Shown in pieces: positions 9,677-18,972 of a DNA stretch of 64,000 nt. The stretch comes from Flavobacterium fluviatile. GTDB taxonomy: Bacteria; Bacteroidota; Bacteroidia; Flavobacteriales; Flavobacteriaceae. The notes below the pieces were generated by a model. That model worked only from the letters and a program-made list of their open reading frames with translations. It was not told the DNA's origin and made no database searches. Both the position numbers and the translations under genes were made by a program. Numbering within the stretch: position 1 is the first letter of the stretch; each line of letters starts with the position of its first letter. The stretch covers positions 806,001-870,000 of the forward strand of contig NZ_JAADZW010000001.1 of the NCBI RefSeq assembly GCF_010645065.1, in the 5' to 3' direction.

Positions 9677-11333
9677 TAAACATATTATCAATAAATTTTT
9701 CCTTGAGATAAATACCAGTTCTAAAGAAAAAGGATATTATCTCAAGGACAATATTGATGGTTTTTTGCAAAAGGAAATATTCTCTTTTTTAGAAAATTAT
9801 TTTAATGCACTGGATTCAAAAAATCCTTTATCCAGCATACAATTAGAAAAACTTGACATTGATATTGCCATTAGTCCGGATTTGGATTTCGAAGATTTCA
9901 AATATCAAATTCTAAAAAAAATCACCATCCAAGTTGAAGAAGTTTTTGAAAATAAAGAAAAAAATATTGAGGGTTATAAGCTCATCAAATCTCAGCAAAA
10001 AGATATAGATAGTTTTTTTCATTTTCTGGAAACCGGTACAAATGCCTGGTGGACAACCTTAAAACAGGATTTTAAAATTGTTGATGACACTATATTTGAC
10101 GAAGTGTTAAATAATAAAAACTTCTTTTTTAAGTGGGTCAATGCAGTCCAAAAACCAATTGTGAGGACAAGATTTATCAAACAATTTAGTGATGCTCAGA
10201 TTGCAGAAATCATTAAAAAAGGAATAGTACTCAAAAAAAATAACGCTGGCAACAATGCGCGACTAATCAGGATTGAAAAAATAAAAAAACAAATTCAAAC
10301 TCTGATTACAAAGAATCAATCGATTCCGAATCAAAGATTTTTAATGTGGGAAATAGTGGTTTTAAGCCTTTTGGAAACCAGCAGTGAAATTGCGAAACAA
10401 AAGCTTTCATCATTGATTTACAGTTTGTTTGAATTTCATAAAAAAAGTAACTTTTTAGATCATAAAGAAGTTTTATTAAATGAAATCCAAAATCAGACGG
10501 ATAGCCAAAATGAACTGGAAATACTGGCTAATCTTGATGCTTTTGTTTTGATAATAGAAAAAAAAACAGACAAAGTTATTTTAAAAGAAAAAAGAACTGG
10601 AACTGTCCCGGAAAACGAAGAGCCAATGAAAACCAAGACAGAAACAGAAAATAATAAAAACACACCCACAGGAGCTGATTCGGCTATGTTAGAAAGCGAA
10701 GACGGGCATCACAGCGACCACAAAAAATTCGAATTGTTATCAGATAAACCTAAACAAACAGGTACAAATAATGACGAAGAATTAATTCGAAAAAAAGAAC
10801 TTTTTACTGAAAAAGAAGAACAAGATATAGCAAATTTCAGTGATATATATGTTAACAATGCAGGGTTAGTATTAATTCATCCGTTTCTGAAATCTCTTTT
10901 TGAAAATTGCAGACTGCTCAATAAAGACAATACGATAAATAATATCGAAGTGGCCGCTCACCTTTTGCATTATGCGGCCACAGGAAAAGAACAGGATTAT
11001 GAAAATGCAATGGCTCTTGAAAAATTCTTATGCAACATTCCAATAGCACAGCCTATTGAAAGAAACATTGTACTCTCTGAAGAAATGAAAAAAGAAGCCG
11101 GTACAATGCTTCATGCAGTATTGAGCAATTGGGATTTAATGAAAACGTCATCAGCAGAATTGCTGCAAAACGAATTTTTACAGCGTCCGGGAAAACTGAA
11201 TATCAATGGAGACGGTAATCCAACTATTGTTATCGAAAGAAAAACACAAGATGTTTTATTAGACATATTAAGCTGGAATCTGAGCATCATAAAATTAGCC
11301 TGGAAAACAAAAATAATATATGTTAACTGGTAA
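9660..11333 (+). CDS. contractile injection system tape-measure-family protein (CIS_TMP, Afp14-like)
   Basis: A 557-residue protein. The C-terminal third carries the conserved signature of the CIS tape-measure family: I-Y-V-N-N-A-G-L-V-L-I-H-P-F-L (about 396-410), A-A-H-L-L-H-Y-A-A-T-G-K, then F-L-C-N-I-P-I, and a final W-N-L-S-I-I-K-L-A-W segment. A charged low-complexity linker spans about residues 310-365. The start is GTG (9660, or the adjacent GTG at 9663), 17 bases inside the preceding gene, because no ATG lies near the N-terminus. The family is thought to set tube length or cap the tail. It is followed by the non-structural accessory part of the operon. Confidence 0.85.
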   Translation: MVPNSNKHIINKFFLEINTSSKEKGYYLKDNIDGFLQKEIFSFLENYFNALDSKNPLSSIQLEKLDIDIAISPDLDFEDFKYQILKKITIQVEEVFENKEKNIEGYKLIKSQQKDIDSFFHFLETGTNAWWTTLKQDFKIVDDTIFDEVLNNKNFFFKWVNAVQKPIVRTRFIKQFSDAQIAEIIKKGIVLKKNNAGNNARLIRIEKIKKQIQTLITKNQSIPNQRFLMWEIVVLSLLETSSEIAKQKLSSLIYSLFEFHKKSNFLDHKEVLLNEIQNQTDSQNELEILANLDAFVLIIEKKTDKVILKEKRTGTVPENEEPMKTKTETENNKNTPTGADSAMLESEDGHHSDHKKFELLSDKPKQTGTNNDEELIRKKELFTEKEEQDIANFSDIYVNNAGLVLIHPFLKSLFENCRLLNKDNTINNIEVAAHLLHYAATGKEQDYENAMALEKFLCNIPIAQPIERNIVLSEEMKKEAGTMLHAVLSNWDLMKTSSAELLQNEFLQRPGKLNINGDGNPTIVIERKTQDVLLDILSWNLSIIKLAWKTKIIYVNW

Positions 11334-11344
11334 AAATTAAAAAT

Positions 11345-11923
11345 ATGAATGTTGAAAACACCTCTTTTTTAGAATACGACAGAAAAAATATTCGCGGCTT
11401 TCAGCAAATGGCTTTAGAATTTTTATTCAATAATGTAAATCTGTCTAAAATAGTCTTTTGCGGAGGCATTGCAGACTACCTTAATCTTCGCGAATATTAT
11501 GATATTACCATTAATGATTTAGATCTGATTTTTGAAAACGAAGCGGATTTACAGCCCATGATGAACAAACTGCCAACAAAAAGATATCACTCTAAATTCT
11601 ATAAAACAAAAAATGGCGAAGCGTTAGTCCACATATTCAGAGTTGGAGAAACTTCCATTAATATAGACAGTTTTCCTAGAGATTTTTCTAATGGATCATA
11701 TATACAGTCGCCTTTGCTGGGCAGAATGGTCCGGCATACATCATTTGAGGAAAGTAAAAAAAATCATAATACTGAAATACATCTAAACACTTCAGAAGTT
11801 AAAGGTATCGATTATCAATGGAAACGATTGTACAAACACAGCCGGAAAGCATCTTTGTACAACAATATCACTTTCCTGAAAGAAAAAAACTTAATCCATA
11901 CTATTAAAAAAAATATTTTATGA
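11345..11923 (+). CDS. nucleotidyltransferase-fold-like protein in eCIS operon
   Basis: A 192-residue protein 11 bases after the tape-measure gene. Residues ~38-60 read C-G-G-I-A-D-Y, then a spacer, then N-D-L-D-L-I-F-E. A Gly-Gly followed about 15-20 residues later by D-x-D resembles the active site of minimal or AbiEii-type nucleotidyltransferases, which bind metal-NTP. A third acidic residue could be the D in N-I-D-S-F. I see no other domain. Its stop overlaps the ATG of the next gene (ATGA at 11920-11923), so it is coupled to the glycosyltransferase-like pair. The substrate is unknown. It could instead be a catalytically silent member of the fold. Confidence 0.5.
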   Translation: MNVENTSFLEYDRKNIRGFQQMALEFLFNNVNLSKIVFCGGIADYLNLREYYDITINDLDLIFENEADLQPMMNKLPTKRYHSKFYKTKNGEALVHIFRVGETSINIDSFPRDFSNGSYIQSPLLGRMVRHTSFEESKKNHNTEIHLNTSEVKGIDYQWKRLYKHSRKASLYNNITFLKEKNLIHTIKKNIL

Positions 11924-12747
11924 GAGGAGAGCCCAGAATAATTTACAGTTTAGATGCATTTCCTATAAGCAATAACAGATGGAATGAAGGGAATAGGTTT
12001 AAAGAAACGATTTATTCGACTGCTTTAAGTATTCTTTACAGCCATTTATGGTATCAGGATATCGAACTATATGCAGATGAGACAGCATATAAGTTTCTCT
12101 ATATGCTTCCGTGCAGGGTTACTAAAATAAGGAGCAATGAAAATACAGTTATCTGGATGAAATCTAAAATTGATGTCATGGAAAAACAAACCAAACCTTT
12201 CGTACATCTTGACAATGATGCCTTTATAAAGAAAAAAATAAATTTTGATTTTGAGAAAGTAATTGTTGAACAAAATGATTACGAATTATACAGCATGTAT
12301 CAATATCGTTTGGATTTTTTTAATCAATATACACAGGATTTAGAGTATTGGAAACCGGATTTAGGTTATGCATTCAACTGCGGGGTATTAGGTTTTAGAG
12401 ACTTAAAACTTCGGGATGAGTTTCTGGAGGTTTATTATGCTTTAGAGGATATTTTCATAAAAAATAATAATCCGGGAATAACCAGGATTGAACCCTGCAT
12501 TGTTTTAGAACAATACAACCTGGCGTCTTTATTAAAGCATAAAAACATCAACCCAACATTACTGCTCTGGAAAAAAAACTTATTCGAAAACAGTCAGCTG
12601 GCAGATAAAATTGGTTATACACACATTGCCGGGCAAAAAAAATACAGGATCGACATTGTTCAGGAAATAGAAAACAGGCTCTTTAAACTGTTTCCTTATT
12701 GGTACAAAGAAGTAAAAAATGCGCTTGAGAAAGAAGGTATCTCATAA
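11920..12747 (+). CDS. DxD glycosyltransferase-like protein (DUF6734-like), copy 1
   Basis: A 275-residue protein. It begins I-I-Y-S-L-D-A-F-P, has a W-x-E/x-G-x-x-x-K-E-T-I-Y segment, and near residue 95 carries K-P-F-V-H-L-D-N-D-A-F-I. That last segment matches the DxD metal/nucleotide-sugar site of GT-A-like proteins of the DUF6734 type (from memory). A second conserved block is Y-A-F-N-C-G-V-L-G-F-R-D, like the N-x-G-x-x-G-x-N/D acceptor-site motif of such enzymes. It overlaps the upstream gene by 4 bases and is followed 18 bases later by a clear paralogue. Glycosyl transfer onto an eCIS component or cargo is inferred only from context. Confidence 0.55.
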   Translation: MRGEPRIIYSLDAFPISNNRWNEGNRFKETIYSTALSILYSHLWYQDIELYADETAYKFLYMLPCRVTKIRSNENTVIWMKSKIDVMEKQTKPFVHLDNDAFIKKKINFDFEKVIVEQNDYELYSMYQYRLDFFNQYTQDLEYWKPDLGYAFNCGVLGFRDLKLRDEFLEVYYALEDIFIKNNNPGITRIEPCIVLEQYNLASLLKHKNINPTLLLWKKNLFENSQLADKIGYTHIAGQKKYRIDIVQEIENRLFKLFPYWYKEVKNALEKEGIS

Positions 12748-12765
12748 AACTATAAATATCTAACT

Positions 12766-13626
12766 ATGAAACAAAGACACAAGATAATTTATAGCCTTGA
12801 TGTGCTTCCTGTTACAAATAACAGGTGGAATATGGGAGATAAACTAAAGGAAACCATCTACATGACTGCGCTAAGTATATTATACAGTCACTTATGGTAT
12901 GACGAAATTGAGCTTTATGTAGATGAAACAGGTTTTAAGTTCCTGTATATGCTTCCTTGTGCGGTTACCAAGGTACAAAATCACAACAGAATTGAACTTT
13001 GGATGAAATCGAAAATCAATGCTATGGAACTGCAGACTAAACCGTTTGTTCACATAGACACGGACATATTTATTAAGAAAAAAATAGAGTTCAGTTTTGA
13101 TGATGTAATCGTAGAACGCAAAGAAGATACTTATGAAATCCATTACAGGAAACAGGTAGAATTATTTAGCAAATACGCCAGCAATCTTCCGTACTGGCAT
13201 TCCGGTCTGGGCTATTCTTATAATTGCGGCATATTTGGTTTTAATGATCTTAAACTCCGTGATGAGTTCATAAAAAGCTATTACGATTTGGAGAAAATAT
13301 ACATTGAAAACCAAAAAAGCTTTGCTGTATTAAAACAGGAAGGTTATGAAACCTGCATTTTAATAGAACAATATACGCTTGCATCGCTTTTGAACTATAA
13401 AAAGAATGATCCGGCAATTTTATTGAAGGGTGAAAACATAAGAGAACAGGGAAAATATGCAGATGCTATTGGCTATTCTCATTTTTTTGGAATGAAAAAA
13501 TATGAAAAATATGTTGTTGACGAGATTGAACTTCGGCTCTCTGAAATATTTCCGTATTGGTATAAGCAAATAAAAAGTGTATTAGAGAAAGAAGGTGTTA
13601 TTGCGAATAATCCAGAGTTTGTTTAG
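12766..13626 (+). CDS. DxD glycosyltransferase-like protein (DUF6734-like), copy 2
   Basis: A 286-residue paralogue of the gene immediately upstream. The two align along their whole length, with shared blocks such as I-Y-S-L-D, N-N-R-W-N, A-L-S-I-L-Y-S-H-L-W-Y, F-K/x-F-L-Y-M-L-P-C, Q-T-K-P-F-V-H and F-I-K-K-K-I. The DxD site here is H-I-D-T-D-I-F-I instead of H-L-D-N-D-A-F-I. It is slightly longer, with an insertion near residues 180-195 and a longer C-terminus. The tandem arrangement indicates duplication followed by divergence, perhaps for two sugars or two acceptors. It precedes the first eCIS-core cargo gene by 43 bases. Confidence 0.55.
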   Translation: MKQRHKIIYSLDVLPVTNNRWNMGDKLKETIYMTALSILYSHLWYDEIELYVDETGFKFLYMLPCAVTKVQNHNRIELWMKSKINAMELQTKPFVHIDTDIFIKKKIEFSFDDVIVERKEDTYEIHYRKQVELFSKYASNLPYWHSGLGYSYNCGIFGFNDLKLRDEFIKSYYDLEKIYIENQKSFAVLKQEGYETCILIEQYTLASLLNYKKNDPAILLKGENIREQGKYADAIGYSHFFGMKKYEKYVVDEIELRLSEIFPYWYKQIKSVLEKEGVIANNPEFV

Positions 13627-13669
13627 TAAAACGAATTATTAACCCAAATAAATGGTAAAATAATACATC

Positions 13670-14839
13670 ATGAGAGAATTTGAACAAAAAAAAATAGCGA
13701 AACAATCCCCTTCTCCTTTTTTTGGACCAAAAATTCAGAAGAAAATAAAAACCGGAACCGCCGGGGACAAATATGAGGCTGAAGCTGATAATGTTGCTGA
13801 CAAAGTAGTTAATCGAAATTCATCCGCATCAGGACTTTTACAGTCGAAAGAAGATATAAAGCAAAAACCTGTTTCAGAAACCATTTCTTCTGTTCAGAGT
13901 AAAGAAATGAAAGAAGAAAAATCTGTTCAAAAGAAAGGAAAAGAAGAAGAAAAGCCTGTGCAGAAAAAATCAGATAAAAAAGAGGAAGAAAAACCTGTGC
14001 AGAAGAAAGGAACGGAAGAAGAAAAGCCTGTGCAGAAAAAGTCCGGTAAGAAAGAAGAAGAGAAAACAGTTCAGAAAAAATGTGACAACTGCGAAAAAGA
14101 AGATCAGGTACAAAAAAAGGAAAACAAAGAGGAAGAAAAGTCAGTTCAGAAAAAAGGACAAAATGAAATTCAGAATAATGATTTGGAAGAAAAACTCAAC
14201 AATTCAAAAGGCAGTGGAGCCAGTCTGGATGAAAGCACTAAAAATGAAATGGAATCCGGTTTTGGGAATGATTTCAGCAATGTAAAAATTCATACCGGTA
14301 CTAATGCCATAGAAATGTCTCAGGAATTAGGCGCACAGGCATTTACCAACGGCAATGATGTTTATTTTAATGAAGGGAAATATAATCCCCGCTCAAAAGA
14401 AGGAAAACATTTGCTGGCACACGAATTAACACACACTATACAACAGGGAAACAGGAGTAAAAATATTCAAAAACAAAGCAACGTTTTACAATTAGCTACA
14501 ATCCCCTGGAAAATAAATCAATGGACTACACACAAACGAATATCAAATAACTTCAGTGTAGGAAGCGGCGGCACTATAGCGCTGTCTTCTAACCTGGCTT
14601 GGGCTGGACCTCCCAGATGTAGTAAAATAACTAATGAAATAGAAGTTAAGATCTATCGCAGTGCAGCTTATTGGTTTGACAGCAAAGTGCATAGTGACAC
14701 TATTTCATTAAGTGGAGGAAGTACCTCAGTATCAGATTTAAGCAGTGGCACGTACTATGTTGAAATCTATTTAGGAGGTTATAATGGAGATCCGACTCAT
14801 TGCAGTCTAACGGGAGAAATTGCTATAGCAACATCATAA
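13670..14839 (+). CDS. eCIS-core (DUF4157) cargo protein with VQKK repeats and a small C-terminal domain
   Basis: A 389-residue putative cargo. The N-terminus has the P-S-P-F-F-G...I-Q-K-K-I and D-K-Y-E-A-E-A-D-x-V-A-D-K-V-V signature that introduces eCIS-core proteins. A Lys/Glu-rich linker (about 75-165) contains seven V-Q-K-K units and a C-D-N-C pair. The DUF4157 domain (about 170-262) includes F-S-N-V-K-I-H, A-Q-A-F-T-N-G-N-D-V-Y-F and H-E-L-T-H at 251-255. The last ~110 residues form a separate beta-rich domain with two cysteines that I do not recognise, presumably the delivered activity. DUF4157 marks proteins loaded by eCIS. Peptidase activity of its HExxH-like motif is not established. 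Confidence 0.8.
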   Translation: MREFEQKKIAKQSPSPFFGPKIQKKIKTGTAGDKYEAEADNVADKVVNRNSSASGLLQSKEDIKQKPVSETISSVQSKEMKEEKSVQKKGKEEEKPVQKKSDKKEEEKPVQKKGTEEEKPVQKKSGKKEEEKTVQKKCDNCEKEDQVQKKENKEEEKSVQKKGQNEIQNNDLEEKLNNSKGSGASLDESTKNEMESGFGNDFSNVKIHTGTNAIEMSQELGAQAFTNGNDVYFNEGKYNPRSKEGKHLLAHELTHTIQQGNRSKNIQKQSNVLQLATIPWKINQWTTHKRISNNFSVGSGGTIALSSNLAWAGPPRCSKITNEIEVKIYRSAAYWFDSKVHSDTISLSGGSTSVSDLSSGTYYVEIYLGGYNGDPTHCSLTGEIAIATS

Positions 14840-14857
14840 AGAGAACTATAATAACAA

Positions 14858-17800
14858 ATGTCAGTATTTAACCAGATACCAAAGTCAAAACCTTCTGGCT
14901 CATCCTCTTTTAATTCGAGAAAGGGTGAAGACTTCTTTGGTGTCCAGGCAAAGCTTACTATTGGTAAACCGAATGATAAATATGAAGCTGAAGCTGACAA
15001 AGTAGCGGATACTGTAGTATCTGATAAAAAGAATGGCCCTCCCGAACCATTTTTTGCTGCCTCACCTGTTGTACTCAACAAAAAGGCAAATGACTTACAA
15101 AAAAGAAGTAATCAGGAAAAAGAAATTCAGAATCAAACAACTGTAGGGGAAATCACTCCTGTAGTTCAATTAAAAACAGAGAAAGAAGAATCGTTACAAA
15201 CCAAAAGTGAATCTTCTAAACCACAAGAAAAAATAATTAATTCGAAATCTTTAGTTCAACCAAAAAAAGAAGAAATTCAGGCTAAAGAAGAAGAGGAAAT
15301 CCAGACAAAAGAAGACGAAAAAGAGCTTCAGATGAGTCCGGCAGCGGCAGCGAACCCTTCTGACGGCCCTAATATTGAAAGCAAACTAAACAGCAGTAAA
15401 GGAGGTGGTTCTCCCCTATCCGGGAAAATAAAAACCGAAATGGAATCAGGCATTGGAGCCGATTTCAGCAATGTCCGTATCCACAATGATGCTAACGCTG
15501 TTCAAATGAACAAGCAACTGGGTGCGCAGGCTTTTGCAACCGGAAACAATATTTATTTTAACGAAGGAAAATACAATCCAAATTCACACGATGGCAGGCA
15601 TTTACTCGCCCACGAATTAACACATACCGTACAACAGGGAGCTGCCATTAGAAAAAAAACTGAAGATAACATATCTCCTGCTCCCGAAATGATTCAGGGT
15701 TCTTTCCTCGATTACTTTCCTGACTGGATTATTAATGAAGCCCGACACATTCCGGGCTATACACTCTTCACAGTAATTATCGGTTACGATCCGTTGCGAC
15801 AGGCTGATGTAGAACGCACCCCAATTAATCTGATTGAAGGTTTAATGGGACTTGTACCTTTTGGAACCGCGATATTCGACAAACTCCAGGAATATGGAAT
15901 ACTACAGCAGGTTTTTGACTGGGTAGAAGGGAAATTAAGTGAACTCGGATTAACGATCGACAGTATTTTAAATTTGGTTGAAGAGATTTGGGATAAAGTT
16001 GAATTTCCTTATACAGACATAATTGATTTAGTCGCTCAAAAATTCAATGAAGTAGTTAACAGAATAACTTCTTTTGTAAGTGCAACTGTAGATCAGGTGA
16101 TTACCTGGATAAAAGAAGCCCTGATTGGTGTAGCTGAACCTATACTGGCAGAAAACAAAGCCTGGTCATTAATCAAAAAAATAATCAAATACGATCCGTT
16201 ACGTGATGAAGCGGTCAATGCAACAACCGTCGAAATATTAGAAGATTTCTTAATCCTGATCGACAAGCAAACAGAGCTTGAGCAAATGCGTGAAAAAGGT
16301 ACGCTGCAAAAAACGGCCGACTGGCTTGACACTCAGGTTGGAACTTTCACTTCGTTATTAGGTGAACTTCGCGGACTTATAACAGCTGCCTGGGATGCTA
16401 TCCACCCTTCTAATCTGGCTAATATAGCTGATAATCTCTCTGCCCTCGCAGCTCAGACCGGAGAATTCCTGCAGCGGGTTTGGGATTTTGCCTCTGGTGT
16501 AGCACTCAAAGTATTGGAACTTGTCAAGGAATCTTTATTAGGATGGCTTTCTTCACAGGCAGCGACTGTTAGAGGTTATTCGCTTGTTAAAGTCATTATT
16601 GGAAAAGATCCTTTTACTCAGGAAGCTGTACCTCGTACAATTCCAAATCTTATACGAGGATTCATGAGCCTCATGGATGGCGGCGAAGAACAATATGCCC
16701 AAATGGCTGAAACAGGAGCTATTGCAAGAATCGCTGGTCAGATTGAAGCAGCTGTCGCTACTCTTAACATGACTCCAGAGTCAATAGTACAGCTGTTTAC
16801 CGACATTTGGAACACCATAACAATTGATGATCTGATACATCCAATAGATGCTTTCATGAGAATCATCGAAAAATTCGGTGAGCCTATTGGCCGATTGATT
16901 GCTTTTGTAGCAGAAATAATCCGAATTGTGATCGTTGCTATTCTCGAAATAATGAATTTCCCGTTTGATCTTATTGGAAATATTATTACCAGAGCGTTAG
17001 AAGCCATTGATGACATCAAAAAAGACCCAATTGGATTCCTGAAAAATATTCTTAGAGCGTTAAAACAAGGATTTGTTCAGTTTTTTGATAATATCGTAAC
17101 ACATTTAATCAATGGTGTAACCGGCTGGCTGATGAGCGAGCTAAAAGATGCAAATATCCCGGTACTTACTGATTTCTCTTTACAGGGTGTAATTACCTGG
17201 GTAATGGAAGTACTGAATATCTCGATGGAAAAAATCTGGGAAAAACTAGCAGCACATCCCCGCATTGGACCAGCAAGGGTGGCCAAAATCCGCAGCATGA
17301 TTAATACGCTCGAAGGTATCTGGACATTCATCAAAGACGTTCAGGAACGTGGTATGGCCGCCATTTGGGATAAAATTCAGGAACAGCTCAGTAATTTATG
17401 GAATACCGTTCTCGATGCTGTGAAAAACTTTGTCATGGAACGTATTGTGAATAGAATTACAGCCAGACTTTTAAGCATGTTAGATCCTACAGGAATCATG
17501 GCAGTGATAAACGGCGCAATAGCCTTTTTTAATGCGATACAGAGTTTTATCAAATACCTGCGCGAAATGCTTGAAGTTGTCAATTCATTTGTCAATGGTG
17601 TTGCTGATCTTGCTCGTGGTAATGTCGCTACAGCAGCAGATTATCTCGAAAGAACTATGGGACAAGCTATGCCGGTAGTGATCGGATTCCTGGCAAATCA
17701 GGTTGGGTTAACGGGAATTGGCGCAAGGATTGGCGAGATGATTATTTCTGTACAACAAATGGTGGATGAAGCGCTGACCTGGCTGGTGAATAAGGCGGTG

Positions 17801-18967
17801 GATACGGGAATGGCATTGCTGGACAGGGTTATGGCAATGGGTGCAAGTGTTAGAGACGCCATTCTTGATTGGTTAGGTTTGCGAAAACAATTTAATGCAG
17901 ATGGTGAAACTCACAATTTATTCTTAAGAGCGGTAGGTGGCGTACCGCAAATGTGGGTCGCAAGTGAAGAAATGCCTTTTTCAACATTTTTAACAAACAA
18001 ACAAACAGAAATAAATGAAATTACAAATGCAACTACAAAAGCCAGAAAACAAGGAGCATTAAATAGTGCAACCGCTATTTACAATAACGACATTGTTAGA
18101 ATCAAAAATTTACTAACTACAGAAACGGATCAATCAAGAAAAACCGATTTACAAAATCAGCTTAATGCTAAGTTTAATGAAATTGTACCTTTCTTAGTCA
18201 TTACTGGAATAGCAAACGGTGGAAGATTACCAGATACTCATGTGCAGATAGGAGGCAGTGGAGGCCGCGCTAGTTTTTCAGAAGCAGATCCATTAACAAA
18301 AAATGAAAGTAAAAAACCACCTAGAGTAACAGCTGAGCCTGCAGGATGGGCTAGTCATATAAAAACAATCAACAATTATGATGATATTTATGTAAGATTA
18401 CATCTTTTGCATTTTGATTTAGGTGGACCAGGGAACGATACCGGAAACGTTACACCAGGAAAAAAATCAGAAAATGGTATGATGTACAATCAAGCTGAAC
18501 AGAATGCTGTCAACTTAGTACATTCTGAAAATAGAGTTTTATGGTATAGAGCAGAAGTTACATCTTATAGATCTGAAGTTGGTTTTACAGATTTTGCTGA
18601 AGGAATTCGAGTTAGCTATGGATTCAAAGAAAAAAATGATTCTGGAGAATGGGTAAGAGTTGGCGGAGTACTTTATAACAATGTATTTCCTGTAAGCAAA
18701 CCAGATCCTTTAGGAAGTAGCAGTACAATACCATCAATTAATGATGTTCCAGCACGTTACTGGGATCTAGAATTAAAAAATATTCCTAATGCACCATCAA
18801 GAACCATTTTTAGAGATTGGGTTAACTCAAGAGGGGCAGAAAATTATAACACTTGGACAGATTTCACTAATTCAAACGCGTTCAAAACAGCAAATGCCAG
18901 CTACGGTGGAACATTAGAAACTTGGTTTAGATCTGCTGTTGCATCAAATAAATTAATTGGATTTTAA
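14858..18967 (+). CDS. large eCIS-core (DUF4157) cargo protein with His-Me-nuclease-like C-terminus
   Basis: A 1369-residue protein. Residues 28-52 hold the F-F-G-V-Q-A-K-L-x-I-G and D-K-Y-E-A-E-A-D-K-V-A-D leader, and DUF4157 spans about 168-262 with H-E-L-T-H at 252-256. Three imperfect ~138-residue helical repeats follow, marked by D-P-L/F-x-x-x-A-V near residues 308, 443 and 581, then a long helical region to ~1000. The C-terminal ~360 residues begin at F-N-A-D-G-E-T-H and include R-L-H-L-L...L-G-G-P-G...N-V-T-P...N-G-M-M (about 1180-1210), which resembles the R-G-H...G-G...N core of non-specific DNA/RNA endonucleases. The part after ~17900 is visibly more AT-rich than the body, suggesting a swapped toxin tip. 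A SUKH-like gene follows. Confidence 0.75.
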   Translation: MSVFNQIPKSKPSGSSSFNSRKGEDFFGVQAKLTIGKPNDKYEAEADKVADTVVSDKKNGPPEPFFAASPVVLNKKANDLQKRSNQEKEIQNQTTVGEITPVVQLKTEKEESLQTKSESSKPQEKIINSKSLVQPKKEEIQAKEEEEIQTKEDEKELQMSPAAAANPSDGPNIESKLNSSKGGGSPLSGKIKTEMESGIGADFSNVRIHNDANAVQMNKQLGAQAFATGNNIYFNEGKYNPNSHDGRHLLAHELTHTVQQGAAIRKKTEDNISPAPEMIQGSFLDYFPDWIINEARHIPGYTLFTVIIGYDPLRQADVERTPINLIEGLMGLVPFGTAIFDKLQEYGILQQVFDWVEGKLSELGLTIDSILNLVEEIWDKVEFPYTDIIDLVAQKFNEVVNRITSFVSATVDQVITWIKEALIGVAEPILAENKAWSLIKKIIKYDPLRDEAVNATTVEILEDFLILIDKQTELEQMREKGTLQKTADWLDTQVGTFTSLLGELRGLITAAWDAIHPSNLANIADNLSALAAQTGEFLQRVWDFASGVALKVLELVKESLLGWLSSQAATVRGYSLVKVIIGKDPFTQEAVPRTIPNLIRGFMSLMDGGEEQYAQMAETGAIARIAGQIEAAVATLNMTPESIVQLFTDIWNTITIDDLIHPIDAFMRIIEKFGEPIGRLIAFVAEIIRIVIVAILEIMNFPFDLIGNIITRALEAIDDIKKDPIGFLKNILRALKQGFVQFFDNIVTHLINGVTGWLMSELKDANIPVLTDFSLQGVITWVMEVLNISMEKIWEKLAAHPRIGPARVAKIRSMINTLEGIWTFIKDVQERGMAAIWDKIQEQLSNLWNTVLDAVKNFVMERIVNRITARLLSMLDPTGIMAVINGAIAFFNAIQSFIKYLREMLEVVNSFVNGVADLARGNVATAADYLERTMGQAMPVVIGFLANQVGLTGIGARIGEMIISVQQMVDEALTWLVNKAVDTGMALLDRVMAMGASVRDAILDWLGLRKQFNADGETHNLFLRAVGGVPQMWVASEEMPFSTFLTNKQTEINEITNATTKARKQGALNSATAIYNNDIVRIKNLLTTETDQSRKTDLQNQLNAKFNEIVPFLVITGIANGGRLPDTHVQIGGSGGRASFSEADPLTKNESKKPPRVTAEPAGWASHIKTINNYDDIYVRLHLLHFDLGGPGNDTGNVTPGKKSENGMMYNQAEQNAVNLVHSENRVLWYRAEVTSYRSEVGFTDFAEGIRVSYGFKEKNDSGEWVRVGGVLYNNVFPVSKPDPLGSSSTIPSINDVPARYWDLELKNIPNAPSRTIFRDWVNSRGAENYNTWTDFTNSNAFKTANASYGGTLETWFRSAVASNKLIGF

Positions 18968-18972
18968 AAGTT

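Noticed and set aside
14411..14450. HELTH motif read as proof of an active metallopeptidase
   Set aside because: HELTH is a constant feature of the eCIS-core domain; activity has not been shown by the sequence and may be structural.
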